Origin: Magnetospirillum sp. 64-120
GTDB lineage: Bacteria > Pseudomonadota > Alphaproteobacteria > Rhodospirillales > Magnetospirillaceae
DNA: 64,000 nt
Assembly: GCA_001898825.1 (NCBI GenBank)
Contig: MKVK01000030.1
Location: forward strand, 23,050-87,049
Direction of reading: 5' to 3'
Each line of letters starts with the position of its first letter. Position 1 is the stretch's first letter. This document shows, piece by piece, positions 33,440-41,629 of the stretch. The translations under genes and the position numbers were made by a program. Under the pieces are notes generated by a model. That model saw nothing but the letters and a program-made list of their open reading frames with translations. It did no database searches and had not been told where the DNA came from.

Positions 33440-34275
33440 GCCAACCGAACCTGACCGACTGGATCGGCCGCACCGAGGAAAGCACCGACACCATCACCGC
33501 TGCCCCCCTGGCGGGGCTGGCCGCCACCTTGGACCACGACAATCCGCCGTGGCCCGCCGACACCGTGCCGCCCATGGGCCATTGGCTGTATTTCCTGCCC
33601 CGCGCTTTGCAACGCGACATTTCCGCCGACGGCCATCCCCATCGTGGCGGCTTCCTGCCGCCCGTCGCCCTGCCGCGGCGCATGTGGGCCGGGGGACAGC
33701 TGGAATTCGCCCACGACCTGAAGGTGGGCGATCAGGTGCGCCGGCTTTCCACCATCAAGGACGTCACCGCCAGATCGGGCCGCAGCGGCGACATGGTGTT
33801 CGTCGCCGTGGAACACCAGATCTTCACCCAGGACGGCTTGGCGGTTCGTGAAATCCACGACATCGTCTATCGTCAGCCGCCCGTCCCCGGCGCCGTCCCG
33901 CCGCCGCCGGAAGCCCCACCGCAAGCCGCCACCTGGAATCGCCGACTGGTCCCCGATCCGGTGCTGCTGTTCCGTTATTCGGCCCTGACCTTCAACGGCC
34001 ACCGCATCCATTACGACCGCGATTATTGCCGCGACCAGGAAGGCTATCCCGGCCTGATCTTCCACGGGCCGCTGACCGCCACCTTGCTGGCGGATCTGTT
34101 CCTGCGGGAAAATCCCGGTAGCCGCATCAGCCGCTTTGATTTTCGCGCCAAGCGGCCGCTGTTCGACATCCATCCCTTGACCCTGTGCGGCGCCCCCACC
34201 GCCGACGGCGCCCAGATGTGGGCGCTGGACCAGGACGGCGCCGTGGCGATGATTGCTGATCTGGAGGCGAAATGA
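33436..34275 (+). CDS. ich: MaoC/FAS1-like dehydratase, probable itaconyl-CoA (mesaconyl-C4-CoA) hydratase
   Basis: The 279-residue protein has two hot-dog halves. The N-terminal half is degenerate (PMGHWLYFLPRALQRDISAD, RRMWAGGQLEFAHDLKVGD). The C-terminal half carries the hydratase-like motif FNGHRIHYDRDYCRDQEGYP followed by LIFHGPLTATLL. It would add water to itaconyl-CoA to give citramalyl-CoA. It overlaps the CoA-transferase gene as ATGA and the lyase gene by four bases, so the three enzymes are made together. Confidence 0.75.
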   Translation: MSQPNLTDWIGRTEESTDTITAAPLAGLAATLDHDNPPWPADTVPPMGHWLYFLPRALQRDISADGHPHRGGFLPPVALPRRMWAGGQLEFAHDLKVGDQVRRLSTIKDVTARSGRSGDMVFVAVEHQIFTQDGLAVREIHDIVYRQPPVPGAVPPPPEAPPQAATWNRRLVPDPVLLFRYSALTFNGHRIHYDRDYCRDQEGYPGLIFHGPLTATLLADLFLRENPGSRISRFDFRAKRPLFDIHPLTLCGAPTADGAQMWALDQDGAVAMIADLEAK

Positions 34276-35129
34276 CCCCCATCCCCGCTTGGCGTTCCCT
34301 GCTGTTCGTCCCCGCCGACAAGCCGGCGCTGTTGGAAAAGGCCCATACGCGCGGTGCCGACGCCATCATCTTGGATTTGGAAGACGCGGTGCCCGCCGCT
34401 GGCAAGCCCCAGGCCCGCGCCGATTTGGGCAACTGGATCGAGCGACTGGCGGGCTGCGGCTGTTCGGTGGTGGTCCGGGTCAATTCCGGCTGGCTGGATG
34501 TGCTGGCCGACCTGCCGGCCGTCATCCGCCCCGGGGTTTCCGCCTTGTTGCTACCCCAGGTCAAGGACGACCTGCCGGTGCGGGCGGTTTCGGGCATCGT
34601 CGCCGAGATGGAAACCGCCCAGGGACTGCCGGAAGGCAACATCGGCCTGATCCCCATGGTCGAAGGGGCGGCGGTGCTGCCCCATTTGCCCACCATCGCC
34701 GCCCTGCCCCGCGTGGTCGGCCTGGCGCTGGGCAGCGAGGATTACGCCCTGTCCCTGCGCAGCGAACCGGGGCCAGCCGTGTTGACCCCGGTCTGCCAGA
34801 TGATGGTGCAGATCACCTCGGTACGCGGCCAGATGGCCATCGGACTGGTGGACAGCCTGACCAATTTCCGCGATCTCGACGCCTATGGCCGCACCTGCGC
34901 CCAGTCGCGCGCCGTCGGCATGACCGGGGCGCTGTGCATCCACCCGGCCCAGGTGGCGTTGGTCAACCAAGGCTTCGCCATCAGCCCGGCCCTGCTGGCC
35001 TGGGCGGACAAAGTCATGAATGCGTGGCAGCAGGCCGAAGCCCAAGGGTTGGGTGTGTGTTCGGTGGATGGCCAGATGATCGACCGCCCGGTGGTCGAAC
35101 GCGCCCGCCACATCTTGAAGCAGGGCTAA
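34272..35129 (+). CDS. ccl: CitE-like lyase, probable (S)-citramalyl-CoA lyase
   Basis: This 285-residue HpcH/HpaI-family enzyme would split citramalyl-CoA into acetyl-CoA and pyruvate. Family motifs are RSLLFVPADKPALLEKA near the N-terminus, DAIILDLEDAVP (metal-binding acidic residues), LIPMVEGAAVL (where other members often have ETxxG) and GLALGSEDYAL. CIHPAQVALVNQGF closes the active site. The reading frame overlaps the hydratase by four bases. Related malyl-CoA or citryl lyases share these motifs, so the substrate is assigned from the operon. Confidence 0.75.
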   Translation: MTPIPAWRSLLFVPADKPALLEKAHTRGADAIILDLEDAVPAAGKPQARADLGNWIERLAGCGCSVVVRVNSGWLDVLADLPAVIRPGVSALLLPQVKDDLPVRAVSGIVAEMETAQGLPEGNIGLIPMVEGAAVLPHLPTIAALPRVVGLALGSEDYALSLRSEPGPAVLTPVCQMMVQITSVRGQMAIGLVDSLTNFRDLDAYGRTCAQSRAVGMTGALCIHPAQVALVNQGFAISPALLAWADKVMNAWQQAEAQGLGVCSVDGQMIDRPVVERARHILKQG

Positions 35130-35133
35130 GACC

Positions 35134-36285
35134 ATGAGCGAGACTTTCCCGGAAATCCGCGACTCCGTCCGTCGCCTGTGTGCCGGCTTTCCCGGCGAAT
35201 ATTGGCGCCGGCTGGACACCGAGCGGGCCTATCCCGCCGAATTCGTCGCCGCGCTGACCAAGGCCGGCTTCCTGTCGGTGCTGATCCCCGAAGAATATGG
35301 CGGGTCGGGCCTGGGGCTGGCGGCGGCGGCGGCGATCTTGGAGGAAATCCACCGATCAGGCTGCAACGCCAGTGCCTGCCACGCCCAGATGTACACCATG
35401 GGCACGGTGCTGCGGCACGGCAACGACCTGCAAAAACAGATGTTGCTGCCCGGTGTCGCAGCCGGTTCCTTGCGCCTGCAGGCCTTTGGCGTCACCGAAC
35501 CGACCAGCGGCACCGACACCACCCGCATCCGCACCTTCGCCCGCAAGGTGGGCGACAAATACGTGGTCAACGGCCAAAAAGTGTTCATTTCCCGCGCCGA
35601 ACATTCCGACTGGATGGTTCTGCTGGTGCGCACCACGCCGCGTGATCAGGTCAAGAAAACGACCGATGGCTTAAGTGTCTTGCTGGTGGACCTGCGCCAA
35701 GCCCAGGGCAACGGGCTGACCATCAAGCCCATCCGCACCATGATCAACCACGCCACCACCGAAATCTTCCTGGACGATCTGGAAGTGCCCGCCGAAAACC
35801 TGGTGGGCGAGGAAGGCAAGGGCTTCGGCTACATCCTGGACGGCATGAACGCCGAACGGCTGCTGATCGCCAGCGAATGCGTCGGTGACGCCCGCTTCTT
35901 CATCGACCGGGCCAGCGACTACGCCAAAACCCGGGAAGTGTTCGGTCGCCCCATCGGCGCCAACCAGGGGGTTCAATTCCCCATCGCCCGGGCCTATGCC
36001 GAAACCCGGGCCGCCGCCCTGATGGTCGACCACGCGCTGGAATTGTTCGACGCGGGAAAACCCTGCGGCACCGAAGCCAACATGGCCAAGCTTTTGGCGT
36101 CGGAAGCGTCGTGGCACGCCGCCGACACCTGCCTGCAGACCCATGGCGGCTATGGATTCGCCGAGGAATACGACATCGAACGCAAGTTCCGCGAAACCCG
36201 GCTTTATCAGGTGGCGCCCATTTCCACCAACCTGATCCTGTCGCATGTGGCCACCCACGCCTTGGGCCTGCCGAAAAGCTTTTAA
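35134..36285 (+). CDS. Acyl-CoA dehydrogenase of the itaconate-type operon
   Basis: The 383-residue flavoenzyme has the ACAD three-domain plan. The N-terminal helical part (FLSVLIPEEYGGSGLG) is followed by the FAD-binding block LQAFGVTEPTSGTDTTRIRT. The C-terminal part has VFGRPIGANQGVQFPIA and LQTHGGYGFAEEYDIERKFR. It starts four bases after the lyase gene. A similar dehydrogenase occurs in the Pseudomonas itaconate locus without a settled role; methylsuccinyl-CoA or another branched acyl-CoA is possible. Its stop codon overlaps that of the convergent histidine kinase gene by four bases. Confidence 0.88.
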   Translation: MSETFPEIRDSVRRLCAGFPGEYWRRLDTERAYPAEFVAALTKAGFLSVLIPEEYGGSGLGLAAAAAILEEIHRSGCNASACHAQMYTMGTVLRHGNDLQKQMLLPGVAAGSLRLQAFGVTEPTSGTDTTRIRTFARKVGDKYVVNGQKVFISRAEHSDWMVLLVRTTPRDQVKKTTDGLSVLLVDLRQAQGNGLTIKPIRTMINHATTEIFLDDLEVPAENLVGEEGKGFGYILDGMNAERLLIASECVGDARFFIDRASDYAKTREVFGRPIGANQGVQFPIARAYAETRAAALMVDHALELFDAGKPCGTEANMAKLLASEASWHAADTCLQTHGGYGFAEEYDIERKFRETRLYQVAPISTNLILSHVATHALGLPKSF

Positions 36286-37604
36286 AGGCGCAGGTCCACC
36301 GCCAGCCCCCCCAGCGGGGACTGGCGGAATTCCATGGCCCCGCCGTGCAGGCTGACCAGATCGGCGACGATGGACAGGCCCAGGCCCCAGCCTTCGGCCC
36401 GCTGGTCCATGCGGGCGCCGCGATCAGCGGCCTGGGCGGCTTGTTCGGGGCTCATGCCCGGCCCGTCGTCCTCGACGCACAGGCCGAGGTCGTCCCCCTG
36501 ACGGCTGGCGGTCAACCGCACCTGGGACTTGGCCCATTTACAGGCGTTTTCCAAAAGGTTTCCCAGGATTTCCGCCAGATCGTCGGCGTCGCCCAGAAAA
36601 TCGGCGTCTTCGCCCACCTGCAAATCGAACCGCAGGCCGCGTTCCGCGAAAATCTTGCCCAAAGCGGCAGCGATGTCGGCGGCCACCGGCGCCACCGCCA
36701 CCCGCCCGCCCAAGGCCCGGCCGGCCCCGGCACTGGCGGCGGCACGGCCCAGATGACGTTCCACCAGACGCCGCATGTCTTCCAGTTGCCGTTGCATCAC
36801 CTGACGGTCAGGATCACCCGCCAGTTCCGCCTGCAGAACGGCCAAGGGGGTTTTCAACCCATGGGCCAGGTTGCCCACATGGGTGCGGGCGCGCTCGATC
36901 AATTCGGCGTCGTTGTCCAGAACCATGTTCATGGCGTCGGCCAAGGGCGCGACTTCGCGAGGATAATCGTTGGGCAGACGCGCCCATTGGCCGCATCGCA
37001 CCGCTTCCAGGTCATGGGCCATGCGGTGCAGGGGGCGCAACCCGAAGCGCACCTGGATGATCACCGCCATGGCCAGCCCCAGCCCCAGCCCCCCCAGCGC
37101 CAGGGTCAGCAGCCAATCGAAACGGCGCACGCCATCGGCCACTTCGGCACGGTCGGCGCCCACCAGCACATGGATCGTGCCGCCCCCATCCAGGCTGACG
37201 TCGCGTTCGGCCAGCATCAGCTTTTCGCCGTTCGGCCCGTTGAGGGATCGGTAGCTGACGGCGGCATGGCCGTTTTCCACCGGAAGCGTCTGGTCCCACA
37301 GCGAGCGCGAGCGGGTCAGCCGGCCGTCGGCCCCGGCCACCTGCCAGTACCAGCCGGAATATATCTGGTCGAAACGCGGGTCGCCCAAGGGACGCGCCAA
37401 AACGATGCTGCCATCGGGATGACGGTCCAAGGCGGCGATTGCGGCGCGCACCAGGGAATCCAGGCGCAGTTCGAACTGGCGCTCGACGGACTCGCGAAAG
37501 CCCCAAGCCAGGACACCGCCCCCCAAGGCCAGGGACAACAACAGCCACACCAGCGAAGCGGCGACCAGACGGCCGGAAAGCGATCGCTGTCGGGCCACTT
37601 TCAT
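36282..37604 (-). CDS. Sensor histidine kinase, PhoQ-like
   Basis: The 440-residue kinase has membrane segments near residues 12-35 and 165-185 with a periplasmic domain of about 130 residues between them, then a HAMP-like linker. The phosphorylated His is in GNLAHGLKTPLAVLQAEL. The ATPase domain shows NLLENACKWAKSQ, VEDDGPGMSPEQ and GWGLGLSIVADLVSLHGG. It is the last gene of pepSY-regulator-kinase and overlaps the regulator gene. The signal is unknown. The divergent SHP/diheme cytochrome operon is a plausible target. Confidence 0.9.
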   Translation of the reverse strand: MKVARQRSLSGRLVAASLVWLLLSLALGGGVLAWGFRESVERQFELRLDSLVRAAIAALDRHPDGSIVLARPLGDPRFDQIYSGWYWQVAGADGRLTRSRSLWDQTLPVENGHAAVSYRSLNGPNGEKLMLAERDVSLDGGGTIHVLVGADRAEVADGVRRFDWLLTLALGGLGLGLAMAVIIQVRFGLRPLHRMAHDLEAVRCGQWARLPNDYPREVAPLADAMNMVLDNDAELIERARTHVGNLAHGLKTPLAVLQAELAGDPDRQVMQRQLEDMRRLVERHLGRAAASAGAGRALGGRVAVAPVAADIAAALGKIFAERGLRFDLQVGEDADFLGDADDLAEILGNLLENACKWAKSQVRLTASRQGDDLGLCVEDDGPGMSPEQAAQAADRGARMDQRAEGWGLGLSIVADLVSLHGGAMEFRQSPLGGLAVDLRL

Positions 37605-38269
37605 GACTCGGCCGCCAGATCCAGGCGGTAACCCTGGCCGCGTATGGTATGGATCAGCCCGCCCCCCAGTTTCTTGCGCAATCGTCCGATCAGAACTTCA
37701 AGAACGTTGGAATCGTTGTCGAAATTTCGGTCATAGACGTGTTCCATCAGCTCGGTTCGGCTGACCACCTTGCCTTGGTGGTGCATCAGATAGGACAGGA
37801 TGCGGAATTCCTGGGCGGTCAGCTGTACGGGCATGCCGTCCATGCTGACCCGCCCCCCGTTGGTGTCCATCCGCAAGCCGCCGCACACCAGTTCCGGCTG
37901 CGCGTGGCCCGAAGCCCGGCGGATCAAGGCGCGAACCCGGTAAACCACTTCATCCAGCTCGAACGGCTTGGTCACGTAATCGTCGGCCCCGGCATTGAAG
38001 GCCACCATCTTTTCGCTCCAGCGGCCGCGTGCGGTCAGCACCAGGACCGGCATGGTGCGCCCGGCTTCGCGCCAGCGGGCCAGCACCGAATTGCCGTCCA
38101 GCTTGGGCAATCCCAGGTCCAGGATCACCGCGTCATAGGGTTCGGTGTCGCCCAGATACCAGCCCTCCTCGCCGTCATAGGCGGTGTCGACGGCGAAGCC
38201 AGCCGCTTCCAGGCTTTGGCTTAGGCGGAAGTTCAAAGACGGCTCGTCCTCGATCAGCAACAGCCTCAT
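37601..38269 (-). CDS. Response regulator, OmpR/PhoB family
   Basis: The 222-residue regulator has a receiver domain (LLIEDEPSLNFRLSQSLEAA; phospho-acceptor Asp in VILDLGLPKLDG; Thr in VLTARG; Lys in VTKPFEL). A winged-helix DNA-binding domain follows (LTAQEFRILSYLMHHQGKVV, then DSNVLEVLIGRLRKKL and IRGQGYRLD). It overlaps both its PepSY and kinase neighbours by four bases. Placed divergently from the cytochrome operon, it probably controls that operon and itself. Confidence 0.92.
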   Translation of the reverse strand: MRLLLIEDEPSLNFRLSQSLEAAGFAVDTAYDGEEGWYLGDTEPYDAVILDLGLPKLDGNSVLARWREAGRTMPVLVLTARGRWSEKMVAFNAGADDYVTKPFELDEVVYRVRALIRRASGHAQPELVCGGLRMDTNGGRVSMDGMPVQLTAQEFRILSYLMHHQGKVVSRTELMEHVYDRNFDNDSNVLEVLIGRLRKKLGGGLIHTIRGQGYRLDLAAES

Positions 38270-38571
38270 TTGCCATCCTTCTGACGCTTCTTCAGCAACT
38301 GGCCGCTGCCGGCGTCATAGATCAGTTTCACCACCCGGCCATCCTTGCCCAGAACCTTGATCTCGTAAACAAACTGGCCGCGCTCGTCTTCCAGTTCGGC
38401 CTCGATCATCTGGCCGGGCACCTCGGCCTCGGCCCGGTTCAGGATGTCGCGCAAGGGCAGGATGCGTCCTTCTTCCAAGGCGCGGCGGGCGCGGTCGTGG
38501 TCGGCCTCGTCCGCGTGGGTCAGGGCGGGGGCCAGCATCAGGGCGGCGGCAAGGGCAAGGATTCGTCTCAT
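38266..38571 (-). CDS. Secreted PepSY-domain protein
   Basis: The 101-residue product has a signal peptide (MRRILALAAALMLAPALTHA) and one PepSY domain. The domain pattern is visible in GRILPLRDILNRAEAEVPGQ and EIKVLGKDGRVVKLIYDAGS. I took the ATG at 38571 rather than the earlier in-frame start because the signal peptide begins there. Small PepSY proteins commonly accompany two-component genes and SHP/diheme cytochrome clusters and may modulate the sensor in the periplasm. It is the first gene of its operon. Confidence 0.85.
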   Translation of the reverse strand: MRRILALAAALMLAPALTHADEADHDRARRALEEGRILPLRDILNRAEAEVPGQMIEAELEDERGQFVYEIKVLGKDGRVVKLIYDAGSGQLLKKRQKDGK

Positions 38572-38681
38572 GGCTTCCAAACTAGGGCGCGGCACCTGAA
38601 CCCAGGATGAACAAGGCGGTCAGGCCCGGTTCACCCCTCGCACGCCAAGATAACAGCCATCAACCGCCAAGGAGAGAGGCG

Positions 38682-38768
38682 ATGATCGGAAAAATGCTGT
38701 GGCAAGGGGCGTTGGCCGCCCTGCTGATCGCCAGCGCCGCCGGCTTGTTCCAGGGCATGACGTCATGA
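38682..38768 (+). CDS. Small membrane peptide at the head of the cytochrome b561/SHP/DHC operon
   Basis: The 28-codon frame reads MIGKMLWQGALAALLIASAA and ends GLFQGMTS. It is a single hydrophobic helix with a positive N-terminus. GGAGAG lies at good spacing before the ATG and the stop overlaps the cytochrome b561 start as ATGA, the same coupling used between the later genes. It could be a small subunit of the cytochrome b complex or a leader peptide that couples translation. No family is recognised. Confidence 0.6.
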   Translation: MIGKMLWQGALAALLIASAAGLFQGMTS

Positions 38769-39232
38769 TCCCCGCCAAGCTGCAATTCACCGCGCTTCGC
38801 TTCTGGCACGCCTGGCTGGCCGGTGGCTTCGTGGTCGCCTGGGCCACCGCCGACGAAGACACCTATGCCATGCATCAGTTCGCCGGATACGCGGTGCTGG
38901 CGGCCATCGTCCTGCGCCTGCTGGTCGGATTGACGGCCGGCAAAGGCAGCCCCTGGCGCCTGCCCCGCCCCCGACTGGCGTGGACGAACAAGGGACGCAA
39001 CCCGCTGTTCGCCTGGTTCGCCGCGCTGTTGTTGGGGGTGATCGGACTGGCCGCCCTGTTGGGCGCCCTGGCCGACGGCGCCACCTGGCTGGAAGACCCG
39101 CACGAGGCGGTTTCCAACCTGTCGCTGTGGGTGATCGGCGGCCACGCCGCCTTCATCGCCTTTTTCTTCGGGGGCAAGCGTCTGCTGGCCCGCCTGTCGC
39201 AAAACCTGTTGCCCAAGGAGAAAACCACGTGA
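38765..39232 (+). CDS. Cytochrome b561-type membrane protein
   Basis: The 155-residue protein has four predicted membrane helices. His residues suited to bis-His heme b ligation are in ALRFWHAWLAGGF, AMHQFAGYAVL and WVIGGHAAFIAFFF. This matches the small cytochrome b of SHP/DHC operons, which passes quinol electrons to the periplasmic diheme cytochrome. I use the ATG at 38765, which overlaps the 28-codon gene and starts the conserved FTALRFWH region. An upstream in-frame start would lie inside that small gene. Confidence 0.88.
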   Translation: MIPAKLQFTALRFWHAWLAGGFVVAWATADEDTYAMHQFAGYAVLAAIVLRLLVGLTAGKGSPWRLPRPRLAWTNKGRNPLFAWFAALLLGVIGLAALLGALADGATWLEDPHEAVSNLSLWVIGGHAAFIAFFFGGKRLLARLSQNLLPKEKTT

Positions 39233-39636
39233 TCCGTCCGCTGATGCTGACCGCCGCCCTGATGCTGGCCGCCACCCCGGCTTTCGCCGCCGATCCCCGC
39301 CGCGACGCCATCCTGGCCGATTACGCCAAGGCCGATGCCGGCCATGCGGGCTTTTCCGCCAGCCGGGGCGAAACCCTGTTCCGCACCCAATGGAAAGGCG
39401 GCGACGAACGCACGCCGTCGTGCACCGCCTGCCACACCGACAATCCGCGTCAAAGCGGGCGCAACGCCAAGACCGGGCGGCCCATCGACCCGGTGGCGGT
39501 GTCGGTCAACCCCAAGCGCTTCACCGATGCCGCCGAGGTGGAAAAGCAGTTCACCCGCGATTGCAAGAACGTCCTGGGCCGGGAATGCACGCCCAGGGAA
39601 AAGGGCGACTACATCACCTTCATGATGGGGCAATGA
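39229..39636 (+). CDS. shp: SHP-like monoheme cytochrome c (DUF1924)
   Basis: The 135-residue exported protein has a signal peptide ending TPAFA and one heme site, CTACHTDNPRQSG. Later come two Cys (DCKNVLGRECTP) that may form a disulfide. This is the layout of sphaeroides heme protein, a high-spin cytochrome that can bind oxygen or nitric oxide. It starts with GTG, which overlaps the cytochrome b561 stop (GTGA) and follows AAGGAG. Partners DHC and cytochrome b are adjacent, as in Rhodobacter and Shewanella. The axial ligand Asn was not located with certainty. Confidence 0.82.
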   Translation: MIRPLMLTAALMLAATPAFAADPRRDAILADYAKADAGHAGFSASRGETLFRTQWKGGDERTPSCTACHTDNPRQSGRNAKTGRPIDPVAVSVNPKRFTDAAEVEKQFTRDCKNVLGRECTPREKGDYITFMMGQ

Positions 39637-40103
39637 CCATGCGCAAACTGATCCTGGCCGCCGCCTTCACCCTGACCGCCCTTCCCGCCTGGGCCGGTGA
39701 CGACTGGATGCCGCCGGTCACCGACGCTGTGGTGAAAAAGGAATGCGGGTCTTGCCACATGGCCTTTCAGCCCGGTTTCCTGCCGGCACGGTCGTGGAAC
39801 AAGCTGATGGACGGACTGGCCGACCATTTCGGCGAAGACGCAAGCTTGCCCGCCGACAAGGCCGCCGCCATCCGCGCATACCTGGTGAACAACGCCGGCG
39901 ACGTGGTCGGACAAGGCCGGGCCCGCAAGGCCATGGGGCGTCTGTCCCCTGCCGACATCCCGCTGCGCATCACCGAAACCCCGGATTTCCAACGCAAGCA
40001 CCACTTGCCCGACTGGCGTTGGAAGGATCCCAAGGTGGTGACCAAGTCCAACTGCCCGGCCTGCCATATGGCGGCGGAACGCGGCCTTTACGAAGACGAT
40101 TGA
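39633..40103 (+). CDS. dhc: Diheme cytochrome c (DHC family)
   Basis: The 156-residue exported protein has two heme sites, CGSCHMAFQPGFLPARSW near residue 38 and CPACHMAAERG near the C-terminus. Between them is the DHC signature ITETPDFQRKHH. A signal peptide ends PAWA. The ATG at 39633 overlaps the shp stop as ATGA; a second ATG two codons later is possible. DHC is the usual electron donor to SHP. A strong hairpin follows the gene. Confidence 0.87.
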   Translation: MTMRKLILAAAFTLTALPAWAGDDWMPPVTDAVVKKECGSCHMAFQPGFLPARSWNKLMDGLADHFGEDASLPADKAAAIRAYLVNNAGDVVGQGRARKAMGRLSPADIPLRITETPDFQRKHHLPDWRWKDPKVVTKSNCPACHMAAERGLYEDD

Positions 40104-40127
40104 AGCAAAGGACGTCTCGCGCGTGTC

Positions 40128-40167
40128 GCCACGCCCCAAGGGTGCTTTTGCACCCTTGGGGCGTGGC
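40128..40167. terminator. Strong hairpin after the diheme cytochrome gene
   Basis: An 18-bp perfect stem (40128-40145 with 40150-40167) and a TTTT loop begins 24 bases after the dhc stop. No T-run follows on either strand, so it may act with Rho or stabilise the message end. Confidence 0.65.
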
Positions 40168-40407
40168 CGTTGCATACAGCCGAAATTATTGGCAATTCAT
40201 GTGTGCGTAATTTTTGGTTTATTTTTGCGCCTTGACTGAAAATTTTATCAGCATCATCCTCCCACTGCCGACCATGTATGGTAGTGTTGATGTCAATTAT
40301 TTCAGTCATGCATTGCTCTACATGTGCGGCCATTCGTGCGTTACGACGCATTGATGCGGGAACTAACTCTCAATCGTTTGTTGGTGAACCATCTTAGGGA
40401 GGTCGCT
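40168..40407. promoter_or_regulatory. AT-rich upstream region of the tail-collar genes, with two palindromes
   Basis: This 240-base stretch is clearly richer in A+T than its surroundings and holds no gene I trust. It contains ACCATGTATGGT (40271-40282) and, five bases on, TTGATGTCAA (40287-40296). Both are symmetric and could be operators. TTGACT at 40234-40239 could be a -35 element. It probably carries the promoter of the three collar-domain genes. Confidence 0.4.
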
Positions 40408-40926
40408 ATGGAGCCATTTCTCGGCCAGATCAGTCTTTTTGCCTTCAACAAGATCCCGGCGGGTTGGGCGCTTTGCAACGGCGCCATCATGCAAATCCAG
40501 GGCAACCAAGCCCTTTATTCCTTGCTGGGCACCCAGTTCGGCGGCAACGGCACCACCACTTTCGCCTTGCCCGACCTGCGCGGGCGCGTCCCCATGGGAC
40601 AAGGCCTTCACGGCACTTACGGCCTGATCGGGGCCATGTCCGGAGCCGAAACCGTCACCATCGACCAGACCACCTGCCCAAACCATACGCATGATTTCCA
40701 GGTGAACAGCGCTCCCGGCACCCAGGGGGGGTCCAAGGACGCCATTTACGCGGCCACGCCGAACAACACGGTCAACATGTATGCCCCGCCCTCGTCGCCC
40801 ATGGTGACCATGGACCCCACCATGCTGGCCCCGGCGGGCGGCAGCGCGGCGCACGACAACATGCAGCCCTTCCAGGTGCTGGCCTACTGCATCGCCACCA
40901 GCGGCGTGTACCCGCAACGCCCGTAA
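40408..40926 (+). CDS. Phage tail collar domain protein 1 (MdpB/microcystin-dependent-like)
   Basis: The 172-residue protein begins MEPFLGQISLFAFNKIPAGW and follows the collar-domain plan: ALCNGAIMQI, GGNGTTTFALPDLRGRVPMG, CPNHTHDFQ and a C-terminal HDNMQPFQVLAYCIATSGVY. These short trimeric fibre-like proteins resemble phage tail collar parts but occur as stand-alone chromosomal genes. The ATG at 40408 has AGGGAGG before it. No other phage genes are near. No signal peptide is seen. The role is unknown; surface or contractile-apparatus attachment is possible. Confidence 0.85.
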   Translation: MEPFLGQISLFAFNKIPAGWALCNGAIMQIQGNQALYSLLGTQFGGNGTTTFALPDLRGRVPMGQGLHGTYGLIGAMSGAETVTIDQTTCPNHTHDFQVNSAPGTQGGSKDAIYAATPNNTVNMYAPPSSPMVTMDPTMLAPAGGSAAHDNMQPFQVLAYCIATSGVYPQRP

Positions 40927-40982
40927 CCTCTGCCGCCGTTTCGGCATTCAAAGGCACATGAGATTCAGACCAGGAGGCCAGA

Positions 40983-41528
40983 ATGACTCAGCAAGTTGAT
41001 TGTTTCGTCGGCGAGGTTCGCCCGTTTGCCGGGCAGTTCGCCCCGATTGGTTGGGCGTTTTGTAACGGCGCCATGTTGGCGGTCCGCGACTATCAGGTTC
41101 TTTTTGCGTTGATTGGCACCACTTATGGCGGCGATGGCGTCACCACCTTCGGCCTGCCGGACCTGCGCGGGCGCCTGGCCGTCGGTTCGGGCCAGGGACC
41201 CGGCCTGACCAATCGGGTTCTGGGGACCAGCGGCGGCAGCGTCGCCGTGACGCTGACCCAGGCGCAGATGCCCGCCCACACCCACACCCTGCAAGCGTCC
41301 AGCGCCGCGGCCAACAGCTCGGTGCCCGCGCAGATCAACACTTTCGGGACGGTGGAAGCCCCGATGCGGCTCTACATCGACACCAGCCAACCCATGCAGT
41401 CGGGCTCGGTGGCGTTCGGCGTCAACGCCATCAGCGTCGAAGGCGCCGGCTGGCCGCACGACAACATCATGCCGGGACAAACCATCAATTTCATCATCGC
41501 CACCGACGGGATGTTCCCGCAGAACTGA
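40983..41528 (+). CDS. Phage tail collar domain protein 2
   Basis: The 181-residue paralogue starts MTQQVDCFVGEVRPFAGQFA, with PIGWAFCNGAMLAVRDYQVL, GGDGVTTFGLPDLRGRLAVG, MPAHTHTLQ and PHDNIMPGQTINFIIATDG. AGGAGG precedes the ATG. The middle region between the HTH motif and the C-terminus differs fully from its neighbours, as expected if this variable loop binds different partners. It lies 56 bases after the first copy. Confidence 0.87.
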   Translation: MTQQVDCFVGEVRPFAGQFAPIGWAFCNGAMLAVRDYQVLFALIGTTYGGDGVTTFGLPDLRGRLAVGSGQGPGLTNRVLGTSGGSVAVTLTQAQMPAHTHTLQASSAAANSSVPAQINTFGTVEAPMRLYIDTSQPMQSGSVAFGVNAISVEGAGWPHDNIMPGQTINFIIATDGMFPQN

Positions 41529-41629
41529 CGGCGCGGATGCGTTCCACTTTCCAGACCACGAAGCCGCGCCGCCGGGCCGGGCCTTGATGCCCGCCCCTGT
41601 CATGGCGCATGCAGTTGGAGGTTTCAGCA

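Noticed and set aside
40088-40351. Minus-strand frame of 87 codons in the gap before the collar genes
   Set aside because: It has no ribosome-binding site, runs through the strong hairpin at 40128-40167 and has no recognisable features.
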